A DNA stretch of 64,000 nt from Halisarca cf. caerulea (Eukaryota; Porifera; Demospongiae; Chondrillida; Halisarcidae), in the NCBI GenBank assembly GCA_963170055.1, contig CAUJGJ010000444.1:6861618-6925617 (forward strand). The letters are read 5' to 3'. Below are positions 22,820 through 33,999 of the stretch, one piece after another. The translations under genes and the position numbers were made by a program. Every line of letters starts with the position of its first letter. The first letter of the stretch is position 1. The notes below the pieces were generated by a model. It made no database searches. It saw only the letters and a list, made by a program, of their open reading frames with translations, and was not told the DNA's origin.

Positions 22820-24183
22820 ATGAGTTCCAATCCGCCCAAGCGAAAGGCAGTTTATTCACGTTTCGACCGAGCGGGATATAAATCTAAGGCTCGTGCCACG
22901 TCTATAGAGAAGGTGGTAATGGCAAGAAAACGGAAAATGTTGCGAGACATCACAAATCAAGGTAAATCTTATTACACTTGCAGATTGAAATATTAAATTA
23001 CTAATTTCAGAAACCAATCTCACTCAACATTACAGCTGAACAATCAAGTGTAGCTGGGGTTCAGATAGTTTTGACTACACCAATCAGTGAAGGTCCAACA
23101 CAATCTACTTCCCAATTGCAAGCTGACACTCCTGTAAATATGTCACTATCTACCTCTGAATCACCAGCATGCAACATCAGTGGCTCCCGTATCATCAGTG
23201 TGCAGACACTAAGTGCAGGGATTGAAGAGGTTACTAAGCACAGTGCCAGTTGTGGAGGCTTCTGCACAATATCAGAAGCTACACAAGCTGGTTTAGCAAC
23301 CAGATTCAGGCTCCTGTGTCAAAGGTGTGGGACAACCTTTACCCTCAATTCCTCTGACAAGGTTGCTACACAGTCAGGAAATCGATGGTCAATCAACCTA
23401 ATGGCAGTTCTGGGAGCAATGGCCACAGGAGGCAGGGCAGCCACATTGTCGTCTTGGCTGTCTACAATGGGCATCCCTTCCATGACGAAGGCAACATTTA
23501 CAGCTACCGAGAGGTTAATTAGTGATGCACTGAAGAGTACTCTTGTAGAGAAGATGGTGGAGGCAGGCAATCTAGAGAGGGACATGGCAATTGCACGTGG
23601 AGATACTCACCAGGGAATACCATCCATTACTGTTGTTGCTGACGGGGGTTGGTCCAAGCGAAGTCATAAGCATTCTTACAACGCAAAGAGTGGAGTTGCA
23701 GTAATCTTTGGACATGAAATCAGGAAGTTACTGTTTCTTTCAGTTCGTAACAAGTTTTGTTCAGTTTGTGCAGTTGCCAGGAATTGAAATGTACAAGCAC
23801 CATATCCAAACTTTCATCCATTCTACCAGAGTATTCCAATGGGGCTACCTAGTCTGTGCACTCTAAGCTTTGAGAAAGCAAACCCAGAGCAGATACACAG
23901 AGATATGCCAAAATGGAAGGCTTGGTTGTCAACTGAGGCATGTGAAGAATGGGACACATTTTTCGATGAAACCTTGCCAGTGCTCCGTGATCCTTCCCAT
24001 CCAATTTGGCCACTTAACAACCTTGTGGAGGGTATAGCCTACAAAGCCAACTTGTCACCCAGCAGCAATCCATGTCCCACTTTGGCGACATCATCACAGA
24101 TATGTAAAACTGATGATTGTTCTCATCTCTTCTCTGTCTACAGTTCCAGGACAAATTTAGCAACATCTGTGCTGACAGGTTAG
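22820..24183 (+). pseudogene. Mutator-like transposase gene, N-terminal half
   Basis: Exon 1 runs from ATG 22820 to 22961 (donor GGTAAAT) and encodes a basic leader with SSNPPKRKAVYSRFDRAGYK. Exon 2 starts at 23036 after TTACAG, which keeps the frame. It contains CGGFCTISEATQAG, a CQRCGTTF zinc-like pair and VADGGWSKRSHKHSYNAKSG, the signature of the metazoan Mutator-like transposase domain family. The frame meets TGA at 23785, in the usual VRNKFC region, and stays open in the same frame to 24183. That last part (PKWKAWLSTEACEEWDTFFD) does not match the family and may be foreign. The C-terminal half of the family is missing here. Intact start, splice sites and codons suggest a fairly young copy. 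Confidence 0.7.
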
Positions 24184-24369
24184 AATGTGTATTTGTACTT
24201 CTGTGGATAGTTGCCTTGTTTCTGTAAAGCTTTGATGAAAGTGGGTAATATGTCTTCCTTTTCTTAGACAAACTTTAACTTTCGAAGAATTCCAGCATTT
24301 TCTCCTTAAAGAACAAATGGTGCAGGATGTTCATAATCGTTATATGTGTCTACCCATGTATTTTGATGT

Positions 24370-24445
24370 GTTGTTGTTGTGTGTGTGTGTACTTACGCAT
24401 GTGTGTGCATGTGTGCGTATGTGTGCGTATGTGTGTACATGCAGG
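24370..24445. repeat. (GT)n-rich microsatellite
   Basis: An imperfect TG/TA dinucleotide run. Confidence 0.9.
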
Positions 24446-24639
24446 GGAGACTGGTTGATGAGTTTCCTAGAGTGTGTAGCAATCATTTCTTGTTAAAAGG
24501 ATCTATGGATATCTTTTAATGCATAGTGGTGATTTAGGCTGTAAAATTTATCTGATTGAATGTTGAAGTGGGAGGCCTTGTAGGTGGTGCTCTCAATTGC
24601 CAGGTTGTTATGTAGGGCTAAAGTAGTTCACGGACCAGC

Positions 24640-25420
24640 TTACAGTGGTCTCTGTAGACAGGTGGTCCTTGGACCAGTCCGCCCGCAGTGGGTTCTGTAG
24701 ACAGGTGGTCCTTCTGTGTTGGCGGTCCATAAATACTTTCCATTTCATAAGATGAACCCCCAGCAGGTGACAACACCTAGTTTCAGTCTGTGGCTTGGTA
24801 GGTTCTTCTGGGTCTGAGCTTCGGCTAAATCTCATGGCTTCTTCCAGCTGCATGAAAATGATGCCACTACACTTCTGCAAACTCTCAAGGCTCACTTCAC
24901 ACGCACATCATCAAGGCGACTTTCCGAGGCAAGATTGAGGTCGTGGCCAAAGCGGCTTAGTCGCTCACAGGACAACAATGCACATGTTGCTTTAACATTA
25001 GCCCCACTGTCTGTAGTGATTTCAACCATGTTGGACTTGTCCAACTGCCACTGATGCAGTGTCTCCTCTACGGCCTAGGGCCTCCTTGATGTTGATTGCT
25101 GTGTGGTCCTGTGGTAAATACTGAGTACCAAGGCAGAATGACTTCAAATCCCATTGCAAGTCAACGAAAAGTCAACGAAAAGGCATGTGAAAGACAAGAA
25201 AGGATCTCCAGCTCCAGATGTCCACAGATCTGCAGTGGCTGAAAAGAAGGACAAGTTGGATGCTATTTCGCTCTCCATGTCTGCCTAGAGTTCTGCAGCC
25301 AGTCACTGGTAAAGCTACTCGAGTGAAATGATAGCGTCCAGGAAGCTGGTAGCGTGGGTTGAATCGGTGAATCATTTGCTTGGAAGCCAGCTTTTTCAAC
25401 TGTGTAATATAGGCAACATA
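24640..25420 (-). pseudogene. hAT-type transposase fragment (ZBED-like)
   Basis: On the minus strand the frame reads FFSATADLWTSGAGDPFLSF, DLQWDLKSFCLGTQYLPQDH, then after shifts EITTDSGANVKATCALLS, RFGHDLNLASES and LGVV.CWGSSYEME. These match the core of hAT transposases: W(T/S)S, the PxDHT motif, TD.GAN.KA with a catalytic aspartate, GH.LNLA and the TRWNSTY box. Several frame changes and stops are present, and the N-terminal BED finger and C-terminal dimerisation domain are missing. The low end, 24640-24735, overlaps a repeat with AGACAGGTGGTCCTT. Confidence 0.7.
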
Positions 25421-25869
25421 TCATTAGCAATGAAACTTGCAATTGCCTTTGTGAGGTCCTTGTGTTCTTCTGATGTTGTAGGAATAGGCTGTGCTTGCCT
25501 AAAAGCCTGTGGCAGTGATAACTAATGGCTTGAAGTAGCAGTTGTGGTTTGGGAGATTTCTGTGTAGAGTGCTTGTTTTTATGTGGCTGTCAAGATTGCT
25601 GGTATTTCCATACTTAGCAGGAACCACAGACTCAGTGACTTAATTAGGTTCCTAGCCATCATGCATAAAATTAAGCCTATGCACCCATGCAAGGATACTG
25701 TATCCCATACTTTAAACCTGCAAGGAAATTGGCAAATTAGAATAATTATTATAATTACAATTAATAAAAAGTCATTGACATATATATTGGGTGGATGCAT
25801 GGCTTGGGCACATACAAATAGTCAACACATGTATACCAGACTGTAGTTCAAGCAAAATCGAGCAGTGAT

Positions 25870-26060
25870 ATGGATAAACATATTGAAAATCTGCAGAAAC
25901 TTTGCAGAATTTGTGGTTGTTGGAAGAGTAAGAGAAAGGAACAGGGGTGGAAGCAAATTGGTTCCTCAGCAGTGGAAATAGAAACGGCTTTTGTGAGGAA
26001 AGACGATGCCAATGTTCATCCCAAGCAGATATGTAAATCATGTCTACGAGCCATTACAAG
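25870..26060 (+). CDS. First exon with RAG1-N-terminus-like zinc motif
   Basis: ATG at 25870 opens a clean frame that ends at a strong splice donor (ACAAG then GTAAGC at 26061). It reads ENLQKLCRICGCWKSK, then NVHPKQICKSCLRAITR. The pattern LCRICG, about 45 residues, HPxxxCxxC matches the zinc-binding N-terminal motif of RAG1 and of the N-RAG-type mobile-element proteins described in invertebrates. Similar CxxC pairs also occur in ZAD modules, so RAG1 relationship is an inference. The exon has no stops or shifts. No continuing exon was recognised; a Merlin-type fragment follows at 26516. Confidence 0.5.
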
Positions 26061-26515
26061 GTAAGCAAAGGAGATAGCTGCGTAATTATGCAGTTGTTAT
26101 GGTATATTATTATTTTATGGACACAGAGAGGGTTACAAAACAGGAACAGACATTGCCCATTCCTCTTGTTTTCCAAGCGTTTATTCCTCTAAATGAGTGA
26201 AACTGTGTGTTAGTTTTGTTTATCCTGTAGGCGCAGTTGGTATTTTGATCCCTCAAGAGTAAACCGGCAGGATCCAGCCGGTGAACAATAGTCCTCTTGG
26301 CAGTTCTTTGTCTTTGATAACGTCGTATAAGCCTCATGATTGAAGAACACCAGCAACACAGTGAATGAGTCCTAACAATGCAAGCACACATACTCACTCA
26401 CACCCATAAACCTGAAGTAAGATAGTATAATCAATATACAAGATAATATTACTATTATAATACCATTTTTGTGTACATCAAATTCCCAATAAATATATCA
26501 TCACTACTATTTTAG
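26061..26515. other. No recognised gene
   Basis: Intron-like DNA after the donor at 26061; no exon recognised. Confidence 0.5.
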
Positions 26516-26971
26516 TACCACCGTGGGTGAGCAACCACAGAGGAAGTTTGGGTTTTTGGGATGGTTGATGTTTCCCATCAACCAGCCCTGGGGTACATGG
26601 AGATCGTGCCTGACAGGACAGCAGCCACCCTCCTACCCATCATCCCCAGACATACTAAGCCAAACACCACCATCCACTCGGATCAGTAGAGGGCTTACAG
26701 TAGCGTGGGCTCACTTCCAACTGTGAGCAGCCACTCGACTGTAAACCACTCTCTCAATTTTATTGACCCAGCCACCGGAGTCCACACACAGAATATCGAA
26801 AGCTACCGGTCCCAAGTGAAGACCGAACTTGAGCGGATGAAAGGGTGCCAAGCAACACAGTTGGCATCCTATTTGGATGAATTTATGTGGTGGGAGAGGT
26901 ATGGAGGAAGTGGAGCTCTGACAATGCAGAACATCATTGCTCACATTGCAGAGCAGTATCCAGTCCCCTAG
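26516..26971 (+). pseudogene. Merlin/ISXO2-type transposase, C-terminal exon
   Basis: After an acceptor (TATTTTAG) one frame runs to TAG at 26969. It reads ATTEEVWVFGMVDVSHQPAL, GYMEIVPDRTAATLLPII, TTIHSDQ, NHSLNFIDPATGVHTQNIES and a WWERYG end. This is the second half of the DDE domain of the ISXO2/IS1595-related transposases that include Merlin. The second catalytic aspartate (HSDQ) and the region of the third acidic residue (NIESYRSQVK) are present. Two stops break it: TGA for arginine in HRGRATT and TAG for tryptophan in SDQWRAY. Each is one transition from the expected codon. The first half is missing. Confidence 0.75.
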
Positions 26972-27600
26972 GAGAACCTCTATTTAACTACGGATTCTCT
27001 AGAAGCCACCCAATAACAAAGGCCAGTCAACAGACTACCAGCTTAATATAACAGCTCTGCATGCATACAAGGGATGACATGCATGGGCAAAGGCAAAACA
27101 AATATAAAAAAAACGCGTGCAAGTGTATACACTAACATTTAAATCAAAGATACACAAACAAAACATGCATATGCATTCCTGAACTGCTACAGTAACTGTA
27201 ACATGCACATGAAAGCAACCAGTACAAACACAATGTGTGCTTGCATGCATCAAGGTGAACGTAAGCACAACCATGCATGTACCGATAAGTGCACTATAGA
27301 CACTGGACATGCATGCAGTTGATAATGATCTTTGGGTAGGTATTGGCTTTCATAAAAACCAGTAGATGCCATCAGCTGCAGGTTCACAGAACATCATGTT
27401 GTAAAATAAGCACATTTGTGATGAATTCAAATAAATCACCACTAAAGCCACATAATTCAGCATATGGTAATTCATACGTACACAATTTACCTCTTTAAAA
27501 CTGTAAAAGGACTTCTGTTAGCTTCAAAGGGACTCCGCAAGCTTTATCAATGTTCATAGGGACTTCCGTTAATGCCATCAGCCATTTCGTTGTGATGCCC
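26972..27600. other. No recognised gene
   Basis: AT-rich DNA without coding features, with many GCATGCA-type words. Confidence 0.5.
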
Positions 27601-27689
27601 CCGTGAAATGTGTCATTGGTGTCGTCATGTGAAGAGTGCAAATAATGACGTCAGAAATTGCCAATGTCCGCTCATTCATTCTCTTGGAT

Positions 27690-28180
27690 TGATCCGATTG
27701 GGTCAACAGTATACACACTCCCTACTGGAAGAGGCCCTGGGTGACAGTGGCAACCAAGACACCATGGAAGCAAGCACTCCCAGTCCCTCCCACATCATGT
27801 ACAAGATACTGGGGTGACCAGCTCCCCCCCAGTGAGGAAGAAGACACTGAAAACAAAGATAGCGATGACAGTGATGATAGTGATCTTCCGGAGAAAGGGG
27901 ACATTATAGCATGTGTGCTCCCAGGTTCCACCCTACAGCACCCCCTTTGTGGCAGTGGGAAAAGTCTATAAGGTGAACCCACTCAAGGGAGAAGTAAAAA
28001 TGGTACAATTTCAGGAAGATAGCAGTAAACAAACAGCTCCATGTACACAAAGCATACAGCTCAAAACAGACAGCTAAGATGGATAACATTGTTTACCCAT
28101 AGATACCCAGTACATCAGGGAAAGTGGACTCTATGACCTGCGTACATCCATTAACCAAATACACAAAGCAAAGTCAACCT
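27690..28180 (+). pseudogene. Unnamed conserved gene, copy 1
   Basis: Homologous along its length to 52702-53240. Shared features are an acidic SEEEDTENKDSDDSDDSD tract followed by EKGDIIACVLPGSTLQHP and VAVGKVYKVNPLKGEVKM. A single extra T near 27946 breaks the frame just before VAVGKV. The second half is much more decayed than in copy 2. An acidic tract followed by a small beta-rich segment is all that can be described; I know no function. Confidence 0.55.
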
Positions 28181-28189
28181 GAACTATTT

Positions 28190-28885
28190 GTACAAAACTT
28201 GTGTGTAAAACACACCATTATTACTATTATTAATAAAATACATTGATACAATTGTCAGGAGGGCCATCTCTAACAGTTTTGTATCATTCTGTGCATGGAC
28301 ATGGTTGGCTAGGAAAGAATGCACATGGTGCTGTTGATGGGCAGAGCCAAGCTTGTTAACAAAGGCTAAGACTAACTTTTCACCGTAGGGCCTTGTAAAA
28401 GCTTGCTTCTTTCGTTTTATGCGCACGTGTTTGCGTAATATTTCTCCCAAAAATAACAGAAAAACCTGCACACATTTCAGGAATGAAGTTGAATTTCTTG
28501 AGGCCTTTTGGTGAAAAGTTAGCCACCGTTCCAAAGAACTCTCTGCTGTAAATAGCTTGCCTTCACACAATCGTTGAGTATTCCGCGTTTTGGGATGAAG
28601 CTAAAATCATATACATCAAATAAGTCCCAATTTTCTCCTTCAATACATTAGTTTGAAGTAAACAAAGTGAAGAAATTGGGGTTTAAGCTGTTCAAACAGC
28701 TTACTTTCATCTTTGTTTTTTCACGTTATCTACTCCGAAAGAAGAAAAAGGGGCTGTAATTGTGACCAACTTTGCAGCGGCCATTTTTAAATTTCGCTTT
28801 ATGTGTACATAACTCACCTGTGCACTGACAGCCCTAATGAAAGATCAAGTATCAATATTTGATAAACGAAAATGCTGATGTGTAC
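28190..28885. other. No recognised gene
   Basis: No credible frame on either strand. Confidence 0.5.
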
Positions 28886-29205
28886 AGAATGGTATGAACG
28901 GGCAAGGTTCAGTTGGTTTACATCACACCTGAGACTTTGGTGGACAACTCACTGTACGGAAGCATGCTGCTAGAAAACAGCTTCAAGGAAACCTGAGAGC
29001 ATTTGTAATAGATGAAGCTCACTGCATCAAGACCCGGTAAGCACAATATAGATATGCTGCGATTATACATGTACGTATGTACGCATGTATACATATGTAC
29101 ATAGCCTACCAAAGTGATGTGTGTATGCTCTCCTATACATACATAGGGGAACAGATTTCAGGAAAGCATTTGGTAGGCTTTCTGAGGTGATGCAATTATG
29201 AAGTT
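28886..29205 (+). pseudogene. RecQ-like helicase fragment, DEAH-box exons
   Basis: One exon, about 28886-29036, encodes VQLVYITPETLVDNSLYG and, after frame changes, LRAFVIDEAHCIKTR, ending at a GTAAGC donor. The second begins at 29147 after TACATAG and reads GTDFRKAFGRLSEVMQL before a stop. This is the helicase motif II (DEAH) segment of the RecQ-like genes seen more fully at 38600-44024. Walker A and the C-terminal motifs are missing. Confidence 0.7.
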
Positions 29206-30190
29206 TCGGTCAGTAACTTTCCACTCTTGTTTGTTCTTGCGGATCTCCCCAAGAGATCTCCCAAAGAAAAAGTTCTCTAGCAATAGGCTGCCTCGTCACC
29301 GATCTCTGAGGATGCAGATCCAGACTCTATTGCAGAACAAAGAATGCTTGGAGACTTTTAGTAGTGATTTGCACAGTAAACTGTCCACGTATATTGCGAG
29401 TCTTTCTGCAAAAATGTGGCAATCCTATGAAATATCTTTCTGGCCAAGATTCCATGAGTTTCGTCTAAAGGAAGCGATGCCTATCTGGGAGCATCACCTG
29501 AAAACCATTGTGCCGGATTTGGACCACATCCTTATCCAGAAAGCAACCCTTGAGTATGCCTTGGTTTTGTTGAAAGACGCGGTTATGATATGTGAGTTAA
29601 AGACAAATAATAATCGTTCATGCATGTTGTACAGTATTATACTGTAAAGTCTGTAAAGTTGCACAACCTGCCTTGTCAGTATCCTGGCATGCAGTGGATT
29701 AAATATACTAATTTATATAGATAGCTCATTTTGGTACCATTGTAGTGACTTTCAACTCAATCGTGAACACTATTGCGGATTTGCCAAAAAATATAATGTG
29801 CATATTTCCACCACTCAAATGCCATGTACAGGTACACAAGAAACATTGACAGGGTAAGCTACAGAGGCAAGCAAGGAAGTGAGACGACATAATTTGACGC
29901 TGGAGGAAGAGAATCCTATCCATTATGCATTGGGATACGTGATGTTGAAAATTGAGAAACAGTTTGATTCGAAAGGGAGGATGGATGTTTTGGAATGTTT
30001 ATTGTCAATGTGAGAGGGTACAGAAGAGGAAGGAGAGAACAGAACAGTGTTGCCAACAGCTACTTTGAATACAGTCATTTATATATAGATCTGGTAGATA
30101 GAGGAGGACTATTCAAAGTCAAAGATGAGGTGTTCAATTTTTTTCTGGAACTGGAGCTATGTGCATATATCCTTCTTTGCCAGCAGCACT
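29198..30190 (+). pseudogene. Recurrent uncharacterised TE-associated protein
   Basis: Two exon-like blocks. The first, 29198-29592, reads SAKMWQSYEISFWPRFHEFR, KEAMPIWEHHLKTI and QKATLEYALVLLKDA. The second, about 29852-30190, reads RHNLTLEEENPIHYALGYVM, EKQFDSKGRMDVLECLL and, one frame over, DRGGLFKVKDEVFNFFLELE. I remember this order (Phe-His/Leu-Arg ... Trp; 'EEN..RYA.GYV'; 'V.RGGLF...D....F...E') from many coral and sponge uncharacterised proteins. It has no named function that I can state. Frame changes make this copy a pseudogene. Confidence 0.5.
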
Positions 30191-30526
30191 GAAGTCAGAG
30201 TCAGCATGCAACAAAGATGGACTTCTCCAACAAACGAAAGCCGATGAAGATGTACTTTTTGCATGGTCCCTTTTGACACTGTATATATCAGACCATGATA
30301 GCAACATGCTTCTTAGTGCCATTTCTGCTGTTGAGAAAATAACAAACTGCACAAGTATATGAGAATCTGAAAGAATCTCTGCTTGTGCTTGAGCATTCTG
30401 TAGATCTTGCTCAAGAAACAGTGCCTTGTCCTGGATTATCTAATAATTAATTTTGGAGTTTGGTTTGTGCTTGAAACTAGAATTTTGTGATGCACTTGCT
30501 CTGACAACCCTTACACACTCCATTAA

Positions 30527-32840
30527 CCCTTAAACGTTTGCGTTCGCGATGAATAATTAGCCCACAAAGGTTCGAAAGCCAATAAAGTGGCGCGCGCGGT
30601 CGACTTGAGGAGACGACATTCTTGCCGCCGAAACTGCCTTATATATTGCTCTGAGGTATTGTTGCAACCATATTTGTTCTTAAGAACTATTTCTTATCCT
30701 TTTTTTCGCTTGTTTTCCGTACTGTCGTTGATTCATGGCCTCCAAACTGGTAAGTAAAGAGATACGCATGACACAGCTATGGATCCACTAGATCAGGCTC
30801 AAGCTGTGGTTGAAGAAAGTGAGCACAGCTCAATGGAGCCAACAGGCATATCTGACACTATACCCACTTGTTCACCATTGGGGTACATCAACGACCCAAC
30901 CACACCACCAGCCACAACCCCCCACAACTCTGCCCACACCAGCACTCACTAACCAGTCTACACCCACACACGACAACCTGACAACCTTGCCACTAGCTAC
31001 ATCAACACCAACATCCTCCCCACCATCAACACCTATGCATCCTGTCCAAACAGCAACACCATCAGCCAGCCTTTCCAGCCCATTGATTTTACTGAGCAGG
31101 TTGGTCCCACGAATCCACTTAGTAGTGATGCAACACCGCTGCAGTACTTTGCGGAAGTTTTTGGGGAACAATCTTTCGACAAAATTGCTGAGCAAACCAA
31201 TTTATACGCACAACAGAATCCGCCTGGCGAGTCATACAACTAGACTCCAACATGCACTAGTGAGATAATGCTGTTTTTGGGGATGCTGCTAACAATGGGG
31301 GTTCACCGGCTTCCGGGTCCCAAAATCCATTGTTGGGTGTACCATGCATTGCCAAGTGTATGTCAATGTTGCGATTCAAGGCCCTGATGCGATGTCTGCA
31401 TTTAAACGACAACACTACTGCTGTGCGACCCGGGGAATCTGGTTTTGACAAGCTGCACAAGATTCGGCCATTGCTAGATACCGTCAAGAGGAATTCTCTA
31501 ACAAAGTACAAGCTACACCGAGAGAATTCTGTTGACGAGGCAATGTTTTTTTATTCAAAGGGAAGAGTAGCTTCAAGCAGTATATGCCGAACAAGCCCAC
31601 AAAACGGGGGTACAAGGTGTGGGTTAGGGCAGACGCAATCAATGGCTATTGGTGTGACATTGATATCTACGCAGGAGCTACACACAGGGGGCAACACAGT
31701 TTGGACTAGGAGCTAGTGTGGTGAAGACAATGGTGGAGCCACTGTATGGGCAGGGATACTTTGTCTTCTACGACAACTTTTTCTCCAACATTCAGCTAGC
31801 AAAAGATTTGCTGGAGGAAAAGATTTACACCATTGCAACAACAAGGGTGAATCGGAGAAACTGGCCACAGTATTTGAGGGCACTCAAAGAAATGGAGAAA
31901 CCATGAGTCGGGGTGATAGTCGAACGGATTTAGTGGAGGGCCAGATTGAGTGTGTAGTGTGGAAGGACAATCGCTGTGTTCCCTTCATTAACACAATATC
32001 CCCACCTGGACAGGAGGAAACAGTCCTACGACGACTGAAAGACGGCTCGAGGCAGAGTGTCAAGTGCCCGACAACTGTCAAGTTGTATAATCAATTCATG
32101 GGGGGGTGGACATGGCAGATGCCAGAAGGAAGAGCTACAGCTGCAGCAGAAGATCATGACGATGGTGGCTGCGACTTTTTTACTTCTTGGTGGATCTTTC
32201 GGTAACTAATTCATACATTCTTGCCCAAGATTCGCCGCTTTTCCCGAAGATGGGGCTAAAGGAATACATCCTTTCTCTTGCGGAGGAGTTATTGGCCAAG
32301 CACAATTCTAGAAAGCGTCCAGGCCGCATTCTGTTGGATGCACCTCCTTCTGCTCAGTTCTGTGAGCGTCATTTCCCCTCGAAATGCGAAACGCCTCGCA
32401 GTTGTCGATACTGTAGCAACAGTTCCACAGGACCGGGACGCAAAAGAACCTGCTTCACGTGCGAGGAGTGTGATCCCCAAAATCCAATTCACTTGTGTCC
32501 TTACCCTTGTTTCAAGTTGTATCACACCAATGAGAAGTAGGACAAACCGTAGTATTCATCAAACTCTAGAAAACACTTTAGGAACGGTAGCCATTTTCGT
32601 GACGTAATAATAGTATTTTCCGTTGCATGATTGACATTTCCTTGTATAACTCTGGTATATCAGGTACTTTTTATTGTTGTGTACTTCCTTTAGTATGGAT
32701 CGTACAGGTTTGATACTATACAAAGATACATACACACGCTATATGAACAAATATCGAGAGAATCAATATAATCGGACGAACTTGTGCAATACAAACCTTT
32801 GGGGGTCGCGCCACAAATGTGGCTTTCAAACCTTTAAGGG
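30527..32840. mobile_element. piggyBac element, copy 2, complete ends
   Basis: The left end CCCTTAAACGTTTG at 30527 and the right end CAAACCTTTAAGGG at 32840 are inverted copies with one mismatch. Both are flanked by TTAA (30523-30526 and 32841-32844), the piggyBac target site. A further inner pair (GAAAGCC...GTGGCGCG) is shared by both ends. At 2314 bp the element holds only the decayed transposase gene. Confidence 0.9.
30810..32540 (+). pseudogene. piggyBac transposase, copy 2
   Basis: A full-length piggyBac gene broken by several frame changes. From the N-terminus it has a Thr/Pro-rich linker, FDKLHKIRPLLDTVKR, the first catalytic D in ENSVDEAM and the second in YFVFYDNFFSN. The third lies in the MGGVD motif at about 32100, where one G is missing from the run, so the main frame reads MGGWTWQ instead. 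The tail is intact to TAG at 32538: SCRYCSNSSTG, CEECDPQNPIHLCPYPCF. The first catalytic region also shows a frame change near 31550. The copy lies within matching terminal repeats, so it arrived by transposition and decayed in place. Confidence 0.9.
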
Positions 32841-33089
32841 TTAACATGCGGATACGAGTACAATGTTTCTGCTGAACATGCCCTCTCTCCGGCCTAAAAG
32901 TGGCTACCACTCTTTAAGGCACAACGATTTGACTGCTAACCTCTAAACTGAGGTTTGTAATAATAATTTTTGCAATCACGTGTGTAACAGCATGCAACTT
33001 TCATGCTGCCCTTCTCCAGATGTTTGTGCAGAATGGATCTCCTGTTTAAGCTTTCTCTCTACTAGTACTGGTTGTAATATCCTCAATTA

Positions 33090-33215
33090 CTCATCATATT
33101 GGATATATCAAACTCAAGTGTGGGCAAATTGAAGTCTTACTGACCTACTACAGAGGCAATGACATATTTGTGTCCCTACCAACAGGATACTTGTGGAGAT
33201 TGTATAGTTATGCTA
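33090..33215 (+). pseudogene. RecQ-like helicase fragment, Walker A
   Basis: A short frame reads YYRGNDIFVSLPTGYLW. Compare FVSLPTGYGKS in the fuller gene at 38600; the lysine-serine of the P-loop is altered here. Helicase homology ends at about 33215. Confidence 0.55.
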
Positions 33216-33254
33216 GCTCCACAGCTCATTTCCAATGAAACTAGCAACTTAGCT

Positions 33255-33600
33255 GGAAGCTACATGTCCATACGGTCCTGTTTAGATGGTGGGAAGCAGT
33301 ACAACCATATAAAGAGTGGAGGCTTTCAGTACAGGTGCCACAGTGTAGGTAAACATGGTCCTGACTGGCCGCTGACATTATGGCAGGAAACAACTGGAAG
33401 AGATCCTAGAACAGGAATAACAACATACATAACATAGTGGAAGAAATTAGCAAAAGATCACGAGAGGAAGCAGTCATTGGAGTACAAGTCACAGAGGCCT
33501 ACCTCAAAGAACCCTGCAAAGATCATATGGCAAAAATTCACAACAGCCTGATCCATCAAGCCAAGAAGACCTGGAGCAACTGTGCCAGGAGTACTATGCT
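33255..33600 (+). pseudogene. Possible Mutator-like C-terminal fragment
   Basis: The frame reads SCLDGGKQYNHIKSGGFQYR, CHSVGKHGPDWPLTLWQETT and GRDPRTGITTYIT then TAG. A Lys/Arg-rich stretch follows. The 'GGK..N....G.F..RC......GP.W....W' pattern recalls the end of the Mutator-like family whose front half is at 22820, but I cannot confirm this by alignment. Confidence 0.35.
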
Positions 33601-33728
33601 AGAGAGGTAGTGGTTTGGGAAAAAACTGCTACCATGTTGAGGCACATACAAGGCAACAGTCTAAAGGGATGATATTAATACCAACAATGCTGGATAAAGT
33701 TAACAGCATCAAATTTCAGTAGTTAGCA

Positions 33729-33981
33729 TGTGGCATAAAGCAGTAACTACTTAAGTAATAGTTAGACTGTAACTGTTGTGCTTAATATAGTATCATGTGT
33801 AATGTCTGTTGTTATTAATTGATTGTACTATGTACTTAAGTTACTGTATATTTATTATCAGTCAGTTAGTGCCTTAGTAGTGAGTTGTACGTAGCAGTGC
33901 TTTGGTGTTAATAATAACTGCAGTTATCAAGTGACATTGTCGCTATGCTCTATTGTGAAACATTCAATATATAATTGCCCA
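33729..33981 (+). repeat. Probable 5' LTR of a Ty3/gypsy element
   Basis: A 253 bp stretch beginning TG and ending CA directly precedes a primer-binding-site-like sequence and a gag ORF. The right edge is set by the adjoining TGGTG; the left edge is a guess because no partner LTR was found. Confidence 0.5.
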
Positions 33982-33999
33982 TGGTGTTAGAGGTGGGAT
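33982..33999 (+). other. Primer binding site, tRNA-Leu-like
   Basis: TGGTGTTAGAGGTGGGAT is complementary to a CCA-ended tRNA 3' terminus and resembles the sites that pair with tRNA-Leu. It sits between the putative LTR and the gag start codon. Confidence 0.55.
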
